DNA of 25,825 nucleotides from JAGOLU01 sp964542665 (GTDB taxonomy: Bacteria > Patescibacteriota > Microgenomatia > UBA1406 > GWC2-37-13): positions 1 to 25,825 of the forward strand of contig CAZIUF010000013.1 in assembly GCA_964542665.1 (NCBI GenBank). The letters are read 5' to 3'. The notes below the pieces were generated by a model that ran no database searches, was not told the DNA's origin, and saw only the letters and a list, made by a program, of their open reading frames with translations. Shown one piece after another: positions 7,392 to 15,158 of the stretch; within the stretch, counting starts at the first letter, position 1, and each line of letters opens with the position of its first letter. Made by a program: the position numbers and the translations under genes.

Positions 7392-7431
7392 CCCGCCTAA
7401 AACGGCGGGTTTACTCGTCTATAACGGCGGG
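7392..7431. repeat. CCCGCC/GGCGGG hairpin repeat, one full and one decayed copy
   Basis: CCCGCC-TAAAAC-GGCGGG at 7392-7409 is identical to copies at 22155 and 22207. A second, half-preserved copy (ATAACGGCGGG, 7421-7431) follows with its left arm mutated. They sit between the recO stop and the T-box leader, where they may end the recO transcript on the minus strand. Confidence 0.7.
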
Positions 7432-7444
7432 CTAATCTGTTGTG

Positions 7445-7966
7445 TTATGGCAGTTTTTCCTCGATGACGCGCTCGCAGAGCTCACGGCACTCGCTCCATG
7501 CAAGAAGTGACCCATCATGATGTCCAAGATCTGAAAGAAGCTCAATCACAAAAATGGTAAGTAGTTCATTCACACTTCCTGATGTAGCAGTTGCGAGCTT
7601 TTTGATAAAGAGTTGATAGGAGATATAGATCGGGAGCTCAGGGAGTGAGTCTGGGAGCAATCTGTCGAGAAGAAAAATGGAAAGGGTAAATGCCTCAAGT
7701 CGAGATGGATCATGCTTGATCGCATAGAGCGCTGAAATGAGGGTGGACTGCTGGATATAGAGACCACCGAGTGACTGGCGACACACGCACGATATATATG
7801 ATCCCGTCTGGAGATGACCTGCCCGACGTGACGTGATCTGACGGACACCTTTGGCTGTAACCCACAGTTTGCCGTGAGAGCGAGTAAAGATGACAAGAGA
7901 GGTGTCTGACTCCTTGAGAACTCGTTTGCGCAGGACAATCCCCTCGATTTTGATACTTTTGGGCAT
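7445..7966 (-). CDS. recO: DNA repair protein RecO, short form
   Basis: RecO loads RecA onto single-stranded DNA in the RecFOR pathway. The 173-residue protein has the N-terminal OB-fold signature: IEGIVLRKRVLKESDTSLVI at 8-27, then HGKLWVTAKGVRQITSRRAG and LQTGSYI. The helical part follows. Usual RecO proteins are about 240 residues with a C-terminal zinc-binding region; here that end is cut short and no CxxC pair is seen, although CRELC occurs near the end. Its start lies 19 bases after the stop of the DUF4012 gene, so the two probably share a transcript. No Shine-Dalgarno sequence is visible. Confidence 0.85.
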   Translation of the reverse strand: MPKSIKIEGIVLRKRVLKESDTSLVIFTRSHGKLWVTAKGVRQITSRRAGHLQTGSYISCVCRQSLGGLYIQQSTLISALYAIKHDPSRLEAFTLSIFLLDRLLPDSLPELPIYISYQLFIKKLATATSGSVNELLTIFVIELLSDLGHHDGSLLAWSECRELCERVIEEKLP

Positions 7967-7985
7967 GCAGTATGATATCTGATCT

Positions 7986-9848
7986 TTACTTCATTTTGGT
8001 ATCTTGGATGAGGATGCCGTCAAATACACTTTTGCCGTTGATCGTCACTTTCCATGTCTGATCTTGTAGCCCTGCCTGCTTTTGGACCAAGATCTCTGAG
8101 GACTTCACATCAGCAGGCAACGTATACTCGACAGACACATCTGCCTTACCCTCTGGTTGGACGACCAGGAAACCCTCAAATACCGTTTTGCCCAGCTCAT
8201 CGTATGTCCGGACCTCTGTCGAGGACCCAGTCATCTTAACTAGTTTTGAGCCAAGTGGAACATAGAACCTGATCCAGTTACGAAGTGGTGCATTGAGACA
8301 CAACACCTCTTTTTGCTCAAGGTTACAGTTTGAGCCTGGGAAAGGATTTTTGAATGCAATCGAGACAGATCGCTGCGTACCTGTCGTCTTGGACACGACT
8401 GACTCTCTGACAAATAGGTTAGACTTTTGTCCACCAAAGTTCACGTTGTTGATATGGAGATAGTCAGTGCCTTCTGCGTCGACGATACGTCCTGCCCAGC
8501 CCATCTTTTCGATAGCTGTTTGGGTGCTTGGATTCTTGAAGAACATGAGGATATGTTTCTCATCCATACTCTGCAACATAGATTGGATGGTCTTGCCCCA
8601 ATAGAGTTTTGGTGAGGCGCCGATCGCAAATCGAGTCAGATCCTTGAGCAATGCTGAAAGGATCGCTTTGCGATCTGCACGGGCATAGCCAACTTGCGTA
8701 CCGATAGACTCAAGCAGTGTGTAGATGACCTGTGGACAATCACATCGAGGATCGATCTGGGTCGAGAACTGCACCCCTTCGACATAGCGGGCTTTACCAA
8801 TCTCTTTGCCATCCTTCATCACTGGTTCACCAAAGATCGTGATCAGATCAACGAGTATCTTGGTGTCGATGAAAAAGAGTCCGTCATACTCTACTGCTGA
8901 GCCGTATGACTTGTATAGAGCTTGGAAGTTTTTGACTGATTGGACGAGATCTGGGGAAATATTAGCATCACGTAGATACCACTCACTGACTCCTTTGAAG
9001 TAGCGTTTGATAGGATCTGGCGCTATCCCTGGTCGAACACCTGCATCGATATCGTAGATATTGGTGACTCGTGAAAACTCAATCTTGCCTTTGTCGATCG
9101 AAAGCTCGGTGGTGCCTGTCCAGAAACCTCCGGTGGCACGTCGCTCTTTATCGTTTTGGAAGATCACGAGGTAACGCTGCTTTTCAGTCTTACCCAGGAT
9201 GCGGGGCATTTCCTTCAGGAATGGTTGGGCGTTCACGATGAGTCGGTATGCCCCGTCAAACTGATCTTTGGCACTGATGATCTGATCGCGGACACGGATC
9301 CCACGGAACTCCTCTGGGTATCGCATCGGATCGATACTATCGATATTGGTCTTGGCTTTGGCCACGTCTGAGGCGATCGGATCGATCTTACTCATCAAAC
9401 TATCGATGGTCAACACCGCCGTTTCTAAACGCTCTTCGGTGGATTTCTCAGCAAGACTGGATTTGGAACCTTTTTTGAAACCGATAAGATCGGCAACTGG
9501 GGTGATGGCAGTGATCGCCTCCTGAGCTGCTGAAAACATACTGTCTCCTGCAGAAAGTGCAGCGAAATAGTCTTTGACTTGTGGGACAAACGTAAACTTT
9601 TCAAATGCTTTGGACTCAGTACGTATATCATCAAACTCTTTGCGTAATTCGGCAGTTTTAGTAGCTAAAAGATCAAGGTCATTTTGCTTTGCAACTTCCT
9701 TCATCTCTGACAATTTTGTCCTAAATATGTCAGCTTTTGCTTTGACTTTCATGCCCGGAATGTAGACAAGTACGTAGCCTGCTGCTGCTCCAGCGAGAAC
9801 GACAGCAAGAATAATGGTGAAAAGGGTGAAGAGGATTTTTTTCATCAT
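7986..9848 (-). CDS. DUF4012 domain membrane protein
   Basis: A 620-residue protein with an N-terminal hydrophobic helix (about 5-30), a long helical, coiled-coil-prone segment (about 35-215) and then the DUF4012 domain. The domain opens with RYLVIFQNDKERRATGGFWT (225-244), closely matching its usual pattern of LVLFQN followed by E-R-TGGF. It is anchored at the membrane with most of the protein outside. The function of DUF4012 is unknown; such proteins are common in Patescibacteria and Actinobacteria, often near polysaccharide genes, as here (the glycan operon ends about 200 bases upstream). The start has two adjacent ATG codons (MMKK). Confidence 0.88.
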   Translation of the reverse strand: MMKKILFTLFTIILAVVLAGAAAGYVLVYIPGMKVKAKADIFRTKLSEMKEVAKQNDLDLLATKTAELRKEFDDIRTESKAFEKFTFVPQVKDYFAALSAGDSMFSAAQEAITAITPVADLIGFKKGSKSSLAEKSTEERLETAVLTIDSLMSKIDPIASDVAKAKTNIDSIDPMRYPEEFRGIRVRDQIISAKDQFDGAYRLIVNAQPFLKEMPRILGKTEKQRYLVIFQNDKERRATGGFWTGTTELSIDKGKIEFSRVTNIYDIDAGVRPGIAPDPIKRYFKGVSEWYLRDANISPDLVQSVKNFQALYKSYGSAVEYDGLFFIDTKILVDLITIFGEPVMKDGKEIGKARYVEGVQFSTQIDPRCDCPQVIYTLLESIGTQVGYARADRKAILSALLKDLTRFAIGASPKLYWGKTIQSMLQSMDEKHILMFFKNPSTQTAIEKMGWAGRIVDAEGTDYLHINNVNFGGQKSNLFVRESVVSKTTGTQRSVSIAFKNPFPGSNCNLEQKEVLCLNAPLRNWIRFYVPLGSKLVKMTGSSTEVRTYDELGKTVFEGFLVVQPEGKADVSVEYTLPADVKSSEILVQKQAGLQDQTWKVTINGKSVFDGILIQDTKMK

Positions 9849-10052
9849 ACAAGGTCATATCGTATCATACCGGAGCAGGATATGCCAGAAGAAAAATCTA
9901 AAAACTAAACTCTAAATCCTAAATACTAAGGAGATTTCAAGTACCAAGTTCCCTGCCTCGTCGGCAGGCAGGCAAATACCAAATAAGTTTCAGTTTCAAT
10001 CAATCATCAGTTGGCGTTTAGTGTTTCGGGTTTAGTGTTTAGAGTTTAATCT
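9849..10052. repeat. Repeat-filled spacer between glycan operon and DUF4012 gene
   Basis: No gene is seen. 9895-9940 is a copy of the AAACTCTAAATCCTAAA...GATTTCAA element found again at 23309-23350. CAAGTACCAAGTTCC (9938-9952) resembles a tandem run inside the GT2 gene at 14531-14553. CCTGCC-TCGTC-GGCAGG (9952-9968) is a hairpin of the same design as CCCGCC-TCTTC-GGCGGG at 23870. 10017-10050 carries inverted TTTAGTGTTTAGAGTTTA units. Confidence 0.65.
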
Positions 10053-10691
10053 TTACACTGCACCTCGGCCGGTGATCATGGCGATGGGGGTTTTGATGAT
10101 GATGCCAAGATCGCGGATAAGACTGAGATCTCGCGCATACTGAGCATCAAGCTTGATCCGTTTGTCAAAGTTCACATCTGATCGACCGGATACTTGCCAT
10201 AGGCCCGTAATCCCTGGACGGACTGAGAGCACCAGATCGACCTCATCTTTCACATCTTTGAACTTCGTCAGCTGATGATCGAGCTCGTCTTGATAGTATG
10301 CACGTGGTCCGACGATACTCATCTCACCTTTGAGTACATTGAGAAACTGAGGCACTTCATCGAGTGAATACTTGCGGATAAATCTCCCGACTTTGGTGAC
10401 GCGCGGATCATGAACCAACTTGAAACTATTGCTTTTGAATTCTTCAAATAATTTCGCATATTGAGGATCTGTCCGCATGAGCTCATGGGCATTTTCGATC
10501 ATAGAGCGGAACTTGTACATCTTAAACGGCTTGCCATGGCGGCCTACGCGACGAGGTGTATCTGCAAGGAGTGGACCGGGAGAATCGAGCTTGATCGCGA
10601 TAGCCACGACCAAACAAATCGGAGCAAATAGAGTCAGCGATATGATCGTGAGAACTATATCGATGGCACGTTTGAGAAATCGGTTATACAT
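10053..10691 (-). CDS. Polyprenyl-phosphate sugar-1-phosphate transferase
   Basis: A 212-residue monotopic phosphoglycosyl transferase (bacterial sugar transferase family; PglC/WbaP catalytic domain). It moves a sugar phosphate from a nucleotide sugar onto undecaprenyl phosphate, the first step of a surface glycan. Visible are the re-entrant hydrophobic helix at about 12-34, PGP at 38-40, KMYKFRSM at 57-64, the catalytic Asp-Glu pair in YSLDEVPQF (108-116; DE 111-112), GEMSIVGPRA (122-131) and RPGITGLWQVSGRS. Length equals the minimal catalytic core; the extra membrane domain of WbaP is absent. It is the last gene of the minus-strand glycan operon, 60 bases after the guanylyltransferase. The sugar cannot be read from sequence. 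Confidence 0.92.
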   Translation of the reverse strand: MYNRFLKRAIDIVLTIISLTLFAPICLVVAIAIKLDSPGPLLADTPRRVGRHGKPFKMYKFRSMIENAHELMRTDPQYAKLFEEFKSNSFKLVHDPRVTKVGRFIRKYSLDEVPQFLNVLKGEMSIVGPRAYYQDELDHQLTKFKDVKDEVDLVLSVRPGITGLWQVSGRSDVNFDKRIKLDAQYARDLSLIRDLGIIIKTPIAMITGRGAV

Positions 10692-10750
10692 CTAGTTCGT
10701 TGTGACAAATGTGAAATAAAACATAAACTATAAACCATGGACCATGAATA

Positions 10751-11839
10751 TCAGGTCAGCTCTTCATACTTCGTCCCCGCAAATCCCTCGACGACCTTTT
10801 TGATCTTGGATGCGGACGACTTTTTTGAAATAAGAAGCACGTCATCTGTATTCACCACTAACATATCATCCAGGTCTATGGCCACGATGACCTTTTTACC
10901 TTGATAGTCCATGATCAGATTGTCGGTGCCACCAACCATATGCACGACACCCTTAGTCACATTGTGCTTTTTTGATTCCTCCAGCGCCTCCTTCAGCGCT
11001 TCCCATGCTCCGACATCAGACCAGCCAACGTCTGAGACGATGACGCGTCCAAAATCAGCCGGAATCTTTTCAAGTACGGCGTTGTCGAAAGATATCGTCT
11101 CGAGGTTTGGATACACTTCTTTCAGTACTTTGCCATATTTCAGAGTGCCATGTGCTTGCTGGATCTTTTCGAGTCCCTCATATAGTTCTGGAGCATATTT
11201 TTTGAATTGAGCCCACAAAAACTTTGGCTTCGTCATAAAGTAACCGAGGTTCCATGCATGCTGACCATCCTTTGTATATTTTTCTACCAGCTCAACATCT
11301 GGACGATATTTGAAAGAGAGCAAATCATGCACATCGTACCCACCGATATGGTCAGATGCCTTCACGTCGTACTCGATCCACCCGAGGTTTTGATTGGCAA
11401 AACGAGGCGTATGCGCGAGGAATACGATGCGTTCATTGTCCTTTTGGATGAGTTCATCTGCTGCAAAAAGCATACTTTTGAAAGCCTGTTCGTTTTTCAC
11501 CAAGTGATCGCCCCACAATATCGCCATCGACTCATCAGGTGCAATCTTCGCAAATAACGCGGTGATCAGGCCAACAGCTGGCCCTACATCGCGCATCTCA
11601 GGCTCGACGATAATATTTTCTTGAGGTATCTCAGGAAGCTGAGACTCGATCAAGTCACGATACTTTTTGCCGGTTGAGATGTAGATATCCTCAGGATCCA
11701 CCTCTGGAAAGAGTCTGCGAACTGAGTGCTGTAACGTAGATAAGTCACCGACGATCTTCTCAAACTGTTTGGGGGACTTTTTTCGTGAAAGCGGCCACAA
11801 ACGTGTCCCTACTCCACCTGCGAATATGACTATTTTCAT
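10751..11839 (-). CDS. manC: Mannose-1-phosphate guanylyltransferase
   Basis: Makes GDP-mannose from mannose 1-phosphate and GTP. The 362-residue protein begins MKIVIFAGGVGTRLWPLSR, the nucleotide-binding loop, followed by KSPKQF. Other features are EPEMRDVGPAVG (79-90, where most relatives have RNTAP), WGDHLV (109-114) with the metal-binding Asp, GWIEYD, WNLGYF and VGWSDVGAWEAL. The phosphomannose isomerase half present in fused enzymes is missing. A longer reading frame to 11941 exists, but homology to the loop fixes the ATG at 11839. The first 80 bases overlap the end of the upstream glycosyltransferase in another frame. Confidence 0.92.
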   Translation of the reverse strand: MKIVIFAGGVGTRLWPLSRKKSPKQFEKIVGDLSTLQHSVRRLFPEVDPEDIYISTGKKYRDLIESQLPEIPQENIIVEPEMRDVGPAVGLITALFAKIAPDESMAILWGDHLVKNEQAFKSMLFAADELIQKDNERIVFLAHTPRFANQNLGWIEYDVKASDHIGGYDVHDLLSFKYRPDVELVEKYTKDGQHAWNLGYFMTKPKFLWAQFKKYAPELYEGLEKIQQAHGTLKYGKVLKEVYPNLETISFDNAVLEKIPADFGRVIVSDVGWSDVGAWEALKEALEESKKHNVTKGVVHMVGGTDNLIMDYQGKKVIVAIDLDDMLVVNTDDVLLISKKSSASKIKKVVEGFAGTKYEELT

Positions 11840-12958
11840 ATGAGTCTCGATTGTACCTAAGTTTTGAGGTCTGCACAAGTGACTTTGCGATCGCACTCGG
11901 TGACTGCACATGAAAATGTTGTCCGTGCAACCCGTTTTCAACTATTTCAGTCTGGCCGCCATNNNNNNNNNNTGCGTAAAACACACCACCGGACAGCCAC
12001 ATGCCATGGCTTCACACGCTGTATATCCAAAGTCTTCTTTTTGTGGCATCACGAGAGCTACTGCGTCGCGATACAGCATCGCCAGATCACGATCGGTCAC
12101 CTCAGTGATAAATGTGATCCGGGGATCGCGACCCGCAAGCTGTCTCAACTGACTTGCTTGGCCTCCCGTCCCGACAATCACCAAGCTATATCCCTCCATA
12201 TCTTTGGACTGTTGCAATAGTTTGAAGGCTTGTATGGCAAGATCGAGGCGCTTGTATATTTCCAATCGTGATACGACGAGAAAGTAGGGAGTATGTATCG
12301 TGCACTTCTCCCCTTTTGACTTATCATGGACGAGGACTGTGGAAGACTGAGGATCTGTGATGGTAGGTTTTGGACTGATCAATCCTTGCCAGTAGGTCTC
12401 ATCAAAATAGGGATAGATCAAGGTACTCTCACGTTTGTAATATCTGAAACATCGATCTTGCACCTCTTTGGAAATACAAATAAATTCATCTACTCGTTGT
12501 GCGGCGATAGAGTCCCATCGCTGCAATCTGCTGCGAACAAGTCTGAGAAACATACCCAACAACCCAAACTTCGCTTCCCCTACCGCAAACACTTCGTCAT
12601 CCCACAGCCATCGGGTAGGAGTGAGCAAGTAGCATATGTGTCGCGTCCCTGGTCTCGTGATGATACCTTTGGCAAAGCTCGAAGTGATGGTAAGTACCGT
12701 GTCATAGCCTGAGAAATCGAATGATTCAAACGCAAGTGGGTAGAGAAAAAATGAGAGCAAACGGCTTCGTCTGATCCAGAGTGGAAATGCTTGGAGGAAA
12801 GAGGTGTGAAAGTGGTAGGCGCGCGCCCACGGCGCGCGCTTCTCATCCACTGCTGAGGTATACCAGTCTGCACTCGGATACATTTGGCGTAAGACAGACA
12901 AGATGCGCTCTGCACCTCCGAATTTATCTGCCCAGTCGTAGACGATCGCAAGTTTCAT
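11760..12958 (-). CDS. GT4-family glycosyltransferase, interrupted by an assembly gap
   Basis: A retaining GT-B enzyme, probably a mannosyltransferase given the adjacent manC. The ATG at 12958 (MKLAIVYDWADKFGGAER) is preferred to a TTG 18 bases upstream. Residues 1-180 form the acceptor half (CYLLTPTRWLWDDE at 109-122). The donor half has YFLVVSRLEIYKRLDLAI (225-242), VIVGTGG and EDFGYTACEAMACGCPVV with the E-x7-E motif (308, 316). Ten N at 11963-11972 split the gene. Before them it reads PVVCFT; after them, in another frame, GGQTEIVENGLHG and a helical C-terminus to a TGA at 11760. GG(x)xEIV after PVV is what this family has, so it is one gene. The true gap must be 2 bases (modulo 3) rather than 10, giving about 398 residues. 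Confidence 0.85.
11963..11972. other. Scaffold gap (10 N)
   Basis: Ten N inside the GT4 gene. Frame analysis of the two flanks needs a missing length of 2, 5, 8 or 11 bases, so 10 is a placeholder. The close fit of PVVCFT and GGQTEIV to the family suggests only a few bases are missing. Confidence 0.95.
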
Positions 12959-13026
12959 ACGAGTATTGTACTTCAAACTCTGAATGAGTATGAATCAAGC
13001 TCAAAAGGTATGTGTATTCGAGAAGA

Positions 13027-14133
13027 TTATTTCACCGTATCCGTGTATAGCTTCAGCGTCTGCTCGGCCATGGTGCGGAAGGAGTACTTCGACTCATCAA
13101 GATGTGTAGGTTTAAGTGGGTTGATAAGGACGCTATGGATCACGCTTTGGATCATGTCATGGATACTGTCTACTGAGTGAGGGTCAAAATATACTGCTTG
13201 ATCCCCTGCGATCTCACGGAATACCGGGATATCAGACAAGATGAGCGGTGTGCCAAAGTGCATGGCCTCGACGATCGGAAGCCCAAACCCTTCGGCAAAC
13301 GAGGGGAAGACGAGCGCATATGCATGTTTATACAGATCAGCTAGATCCTGACTTTTTACATCTGTGCGCAAGATCACTCGATCACTCAATGCGAGCTCGC
13401 GGGAGAAATAGTTCTCCGGTCCAACGAGAACAAGACGGAAGTCGTTTTTTTCTTGAACCTTCGTAAATGCAGCGATGAGTGCGTCGACATTTTTATGCGG
13501 ATAAAAGTTGCCGACATATAATAGGTACGGATAGTTCAGTGTGGGCGAAACACTTTCACGAGGAAACTCAAAGTTGAGCCCTTCGTAGATAGGCGTGATC
13601 TTATCAGCAGGGATCTTGAAGTACTCCATCACTTCTTTTTCGACGGCTCTCGTTGGCACGATGAGTCGCTCTGCTTTCATGATTTGGCGAGTAAACACCA
13701 AGCGAAATATGTGGTGCTTGAGTCGGTACCACAGCGGATTTTGGACACTGAGTCTACCGGTCGCATGAGTCAAAGGCGTAATATCGTGTACCGTTGCGAT
13801 GAATCGACCTGGATACAATGCTGGCCAACTAAAGTACGTGAAATGCATGAGATCAAGATGATCCTGCATCAGCTGCCAGAGAAATACAGTCTGCTCGGCG
13901 AACCCATGCCACTTAGTCTCACACTCGCGAAAGTGAAATGCTTTGCATGCGGCAACCTCTCTGTTCATCGTCACAAACTTTGCCGCATCATCTGCAGACG
14001 CGTAGATATAAAACTCAATGTCTGTCAGATATTGCTGTGAGAGAAAATACAAGAAGTTGCGGATATAGACCCCGACACCTGTCTGGTAGATAAGTCGGGC
14101 GTCAATACCGATGCGTTTGGGAGTGTTGGACAT
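13027..14133 (-). CDS. GT4-family glycosyltransferase, mannosyltransferase-like
   Basis: A 368-residue GT-B enzyme. The N-terminal half has IGIDARLIYQTGVGVYIRN (8-26), with the glycine loop typical of WbpY/MtfB-like mannosyltransferases, then ATVHDITPL (113-121). The C-terminal half has YLLYVGNFYPHKNVDALI (203-220), LVLVGPE and FAEGFGLPIVEAM (279-291), with the E-x7-E donor-site motif at 281 and 289. Cytoplasmic; it would add a sugar from GDP-mannose or a related donor to the lipid-linked glycan. It starts 3 bases after the stop of the GT2 gene and 68 bases separate its stop from the next GT4 start, so it is one operon. Donor specificity is inference. Confidence 0.9.
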   Translation of the reverse strand: MSNTPKRIGIDARLIYQTGVGVYIRNFLYFLSQQYLTDIEFYIYASADDAAKFVTMNREVAACKAFHFRECETKWHGFAEQTVFLWQLMQDHLDLMHFTYFSWPALYPGRFIATVHDITPLTHATGRLSVQNPLWYRLKHHIFRLVFTRQIMKAERLIVPTRAVEKEVMEYFKIPADKITPIYEGLNFEFPRESVSPTLNYPYLLYVGNFYPHKNVDALIAAFTKVQEKNDFRLVLVGPENYFSRELALSDRVILRTDVKSQDLADLYKHAYALVFPSFAEGFGLPIVEAMHFGTPLILSDIPVFREIAGDQAVYFDPHSVDSIHDMIQSVIHSVLINPLKPTHLDESKYSFRTMAEQTLKLYTDTVK

Positions 14134-14136
14134 ACC

Positions 14137-15051
14137 TTATGATTTTTTTAGATGTATCAAAGAGATAATCATACGATTTATCAATGCATTATGTGTAGGA
14201 GAATAATGCTTCAGATAAAACTTCTCCATCGCATCATAAAAGTGCCAGCGGATCTGCTTGCGTGTCTCAGGTGTCGATGATCCTAGGCCACTCGAGTATT
14301 TGAGATGAGTGACTTTCTGGTGCGGGTACCAGATGACCTGGTATCCCAATGCTTTGACTTGGTAGCACAGATCAAGATCCTCGCCGTACATGAAAAACTG
14401 TTCATCAAACCCGCCGACTTTGCGTACCAGGTCTCCGCGGATCAACAGAAATGCGCCGGTACATGCGTCGATCTCATGTTCTGCGTTCAAATCCTCACCG
14501 GAGAGATGATATCCACCAAAATAATTAACCAAATTCCAAGTTCCAAGTTCCAATTTTTTTGTCACTTCGAGCCTGCCGAGAAGTCGTTCAATCCCTGAGT
14601 AATAGCAAAAGCTTCGCCATACAGTCGGGAATCCCCGATGTGATGCAGGGTCGATCTGGCCCGATGACAACTCAACTCGTGGGGTGAGTACTCCAACCTT
14701 GGGATGTGCATCCAGGTAGGCGATGAGCTCTGACAATCTCAAGTCATCGACGAGCATATCGGAGTTGAGAAAGAGGACGTACTTGCCTGTCGCTTGCTTC
14801 AAGCCAATATTATTTCCTTTGCTAAAACCCACATTTTCTTTATTGCATATTGCTTGCAGCTGGTAGCTTGCGACTGGTTCCGCTTGTAGCTTCTTGATCG
14901 CTTCTCCACTCCCGTCAGTCGAAGCGTTGTCAACGACGATCACCTCTATCTTGAGCGGCTTATCAGCGCCTATCGCCCGACCAAGTGACTCGATGGTTTT
15001 GAGCGTGATATCGCGGGTGTTGTAGGAAAGCAGAATGATAGACAAGTCCAT
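14137..15051 (-). CDS. GT2-family glycosyltransferase with repeat-like insertions
   Basis: A GT-A inverting enzyme of the rhamnosyltransferase-like WcaE/RfbN group. I start it at the ATG at 15051 (MDLSIILLSYNTRD), 304 residues; an upstream start 36 bases earlier would precede the promoter. Motifs: VDNASTDGS (40-48), NKENVGFSKGNN (70-81), FLNSDML (94-100) with the metal-binding Asp, DACTGAFLLIRGDLV (195-209) and FFMYGEDLDLCYQ (219-231). Two stretches look unlike the family and match intergenic repeats of this window: residues about 54-70 (LQAEPVASYQLQAIC) and about 165-178 (KKLELGTWNLVNYF). The frame stays open through both. It is the first gene of the glycan operon. Confidence 0.9.
   Translation of the reverse strand: MDLSIILLSYNTRDITLKTIESLGRAIGADKPLKIEVIVVDNASTDGSGEAIKKLQAEPVASYQLQAICNKENVGFSKGNNIGLKQATGKYVLFLNSDMLVDDLRLSELIAYLDAHPKVGVLTPRVELSSGQIDPASHRGFPTVWRSFCYYSGIERLLGRLEVTKKLELGTWNLVNYFGGYHLSGEDLNAEHEIDACTGAFLLIRGDLVRKVGGFDEQFFMYGEDLDLCYQVKALGYQVIWYPHQKVTHLKYSSGLGSSTPETRKQIRWHFYDAMEKFYLKHYSPTHNALINRMIISLIHLKKS
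14531..14553. repeat. CCAAGTT tandem run inside the GT2 gene
   Basis: Three CCAAGTT-type units in a row, ATTCCAAGTTCCAAGTTCC at 14533-14551, resemble the intergenic CAAGTACCAAGTTCC at 9938-9952. Read on the minus strand they encode the segment ELGTWNL of the glycosyltransferase. Confidence 0.6.
14846..14893. repeat. AAGCTACAAGC-type repeat inside the GT2 gene
   Basis: The minus strand reads GAAGCTACAAGC at 14893-14882, identical to the intergenic 23167-23178. It is followed by further partial units (CAAGCTACCAGCTGCAAGC, 14871-14853). The run is translated as part of LQAEPVASYQLQAIC. Confidence 0.65.
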
Positions 15052-15058
15052 ACCCACA

Positions 15059-15087
15059 GTATACCAATAAGCTGGGATTGTACTCAC
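15059..15087 (-). promoter_or_regulatory. Candidate promoter of the glycan operon, apparently leaderless
   Basis: On the minus strand TATACT (15064-15059) lies 7 bases before the GT2 ATG, with a weak -35 (GTGAGT, 15087-15082) at 17 bases. The expected start is within a base or two of the ATG, so the transcript would be leaderless. Confidence 0.45.
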
Positions 15088-15102
15088 AGTTTGTTAGTGA
15101 TC

Positions 15103-15130
15103 TTGCTTTGGTAGAAATCAATTGCATAAT
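15103..15130 (+). promoter_or_regulatory. Candidate promoter of the CAP-like gene
   Basis: TTGCTT (15103-15108) and CATAAT (15125-15130) are spaced by 16 bases, 28 bases upstream of the ATG at 15159. It is divergent from the glycan-operon promoter. Confidence 0.4.
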
Positions 15131-15158
15131 TCTTTCACCTTTGAGACAATTAACTATT

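Noticed and set aside
7392..7409. Terminator for a plus-strand gene
   Set aside because: The hairpin is followed by only TTTA, and there is no plus-strand gene upstream; it is a copy of a dispersed repeat.
11840..11941. N-terminal extension of manC
   Set aside because: The nucleotide-binding loop of the family begins at MKIVIFAGG; the 34 extra residues are the overlapping GT4 gene read in another frame.
15078..15158. Longer N-terminus for the CAP-like protein
   Set aside because: The extension would cover the likely promoter at 15103-15130, and the residues added are not signal-like; the ATG at 15159 gives a normal membrane start.
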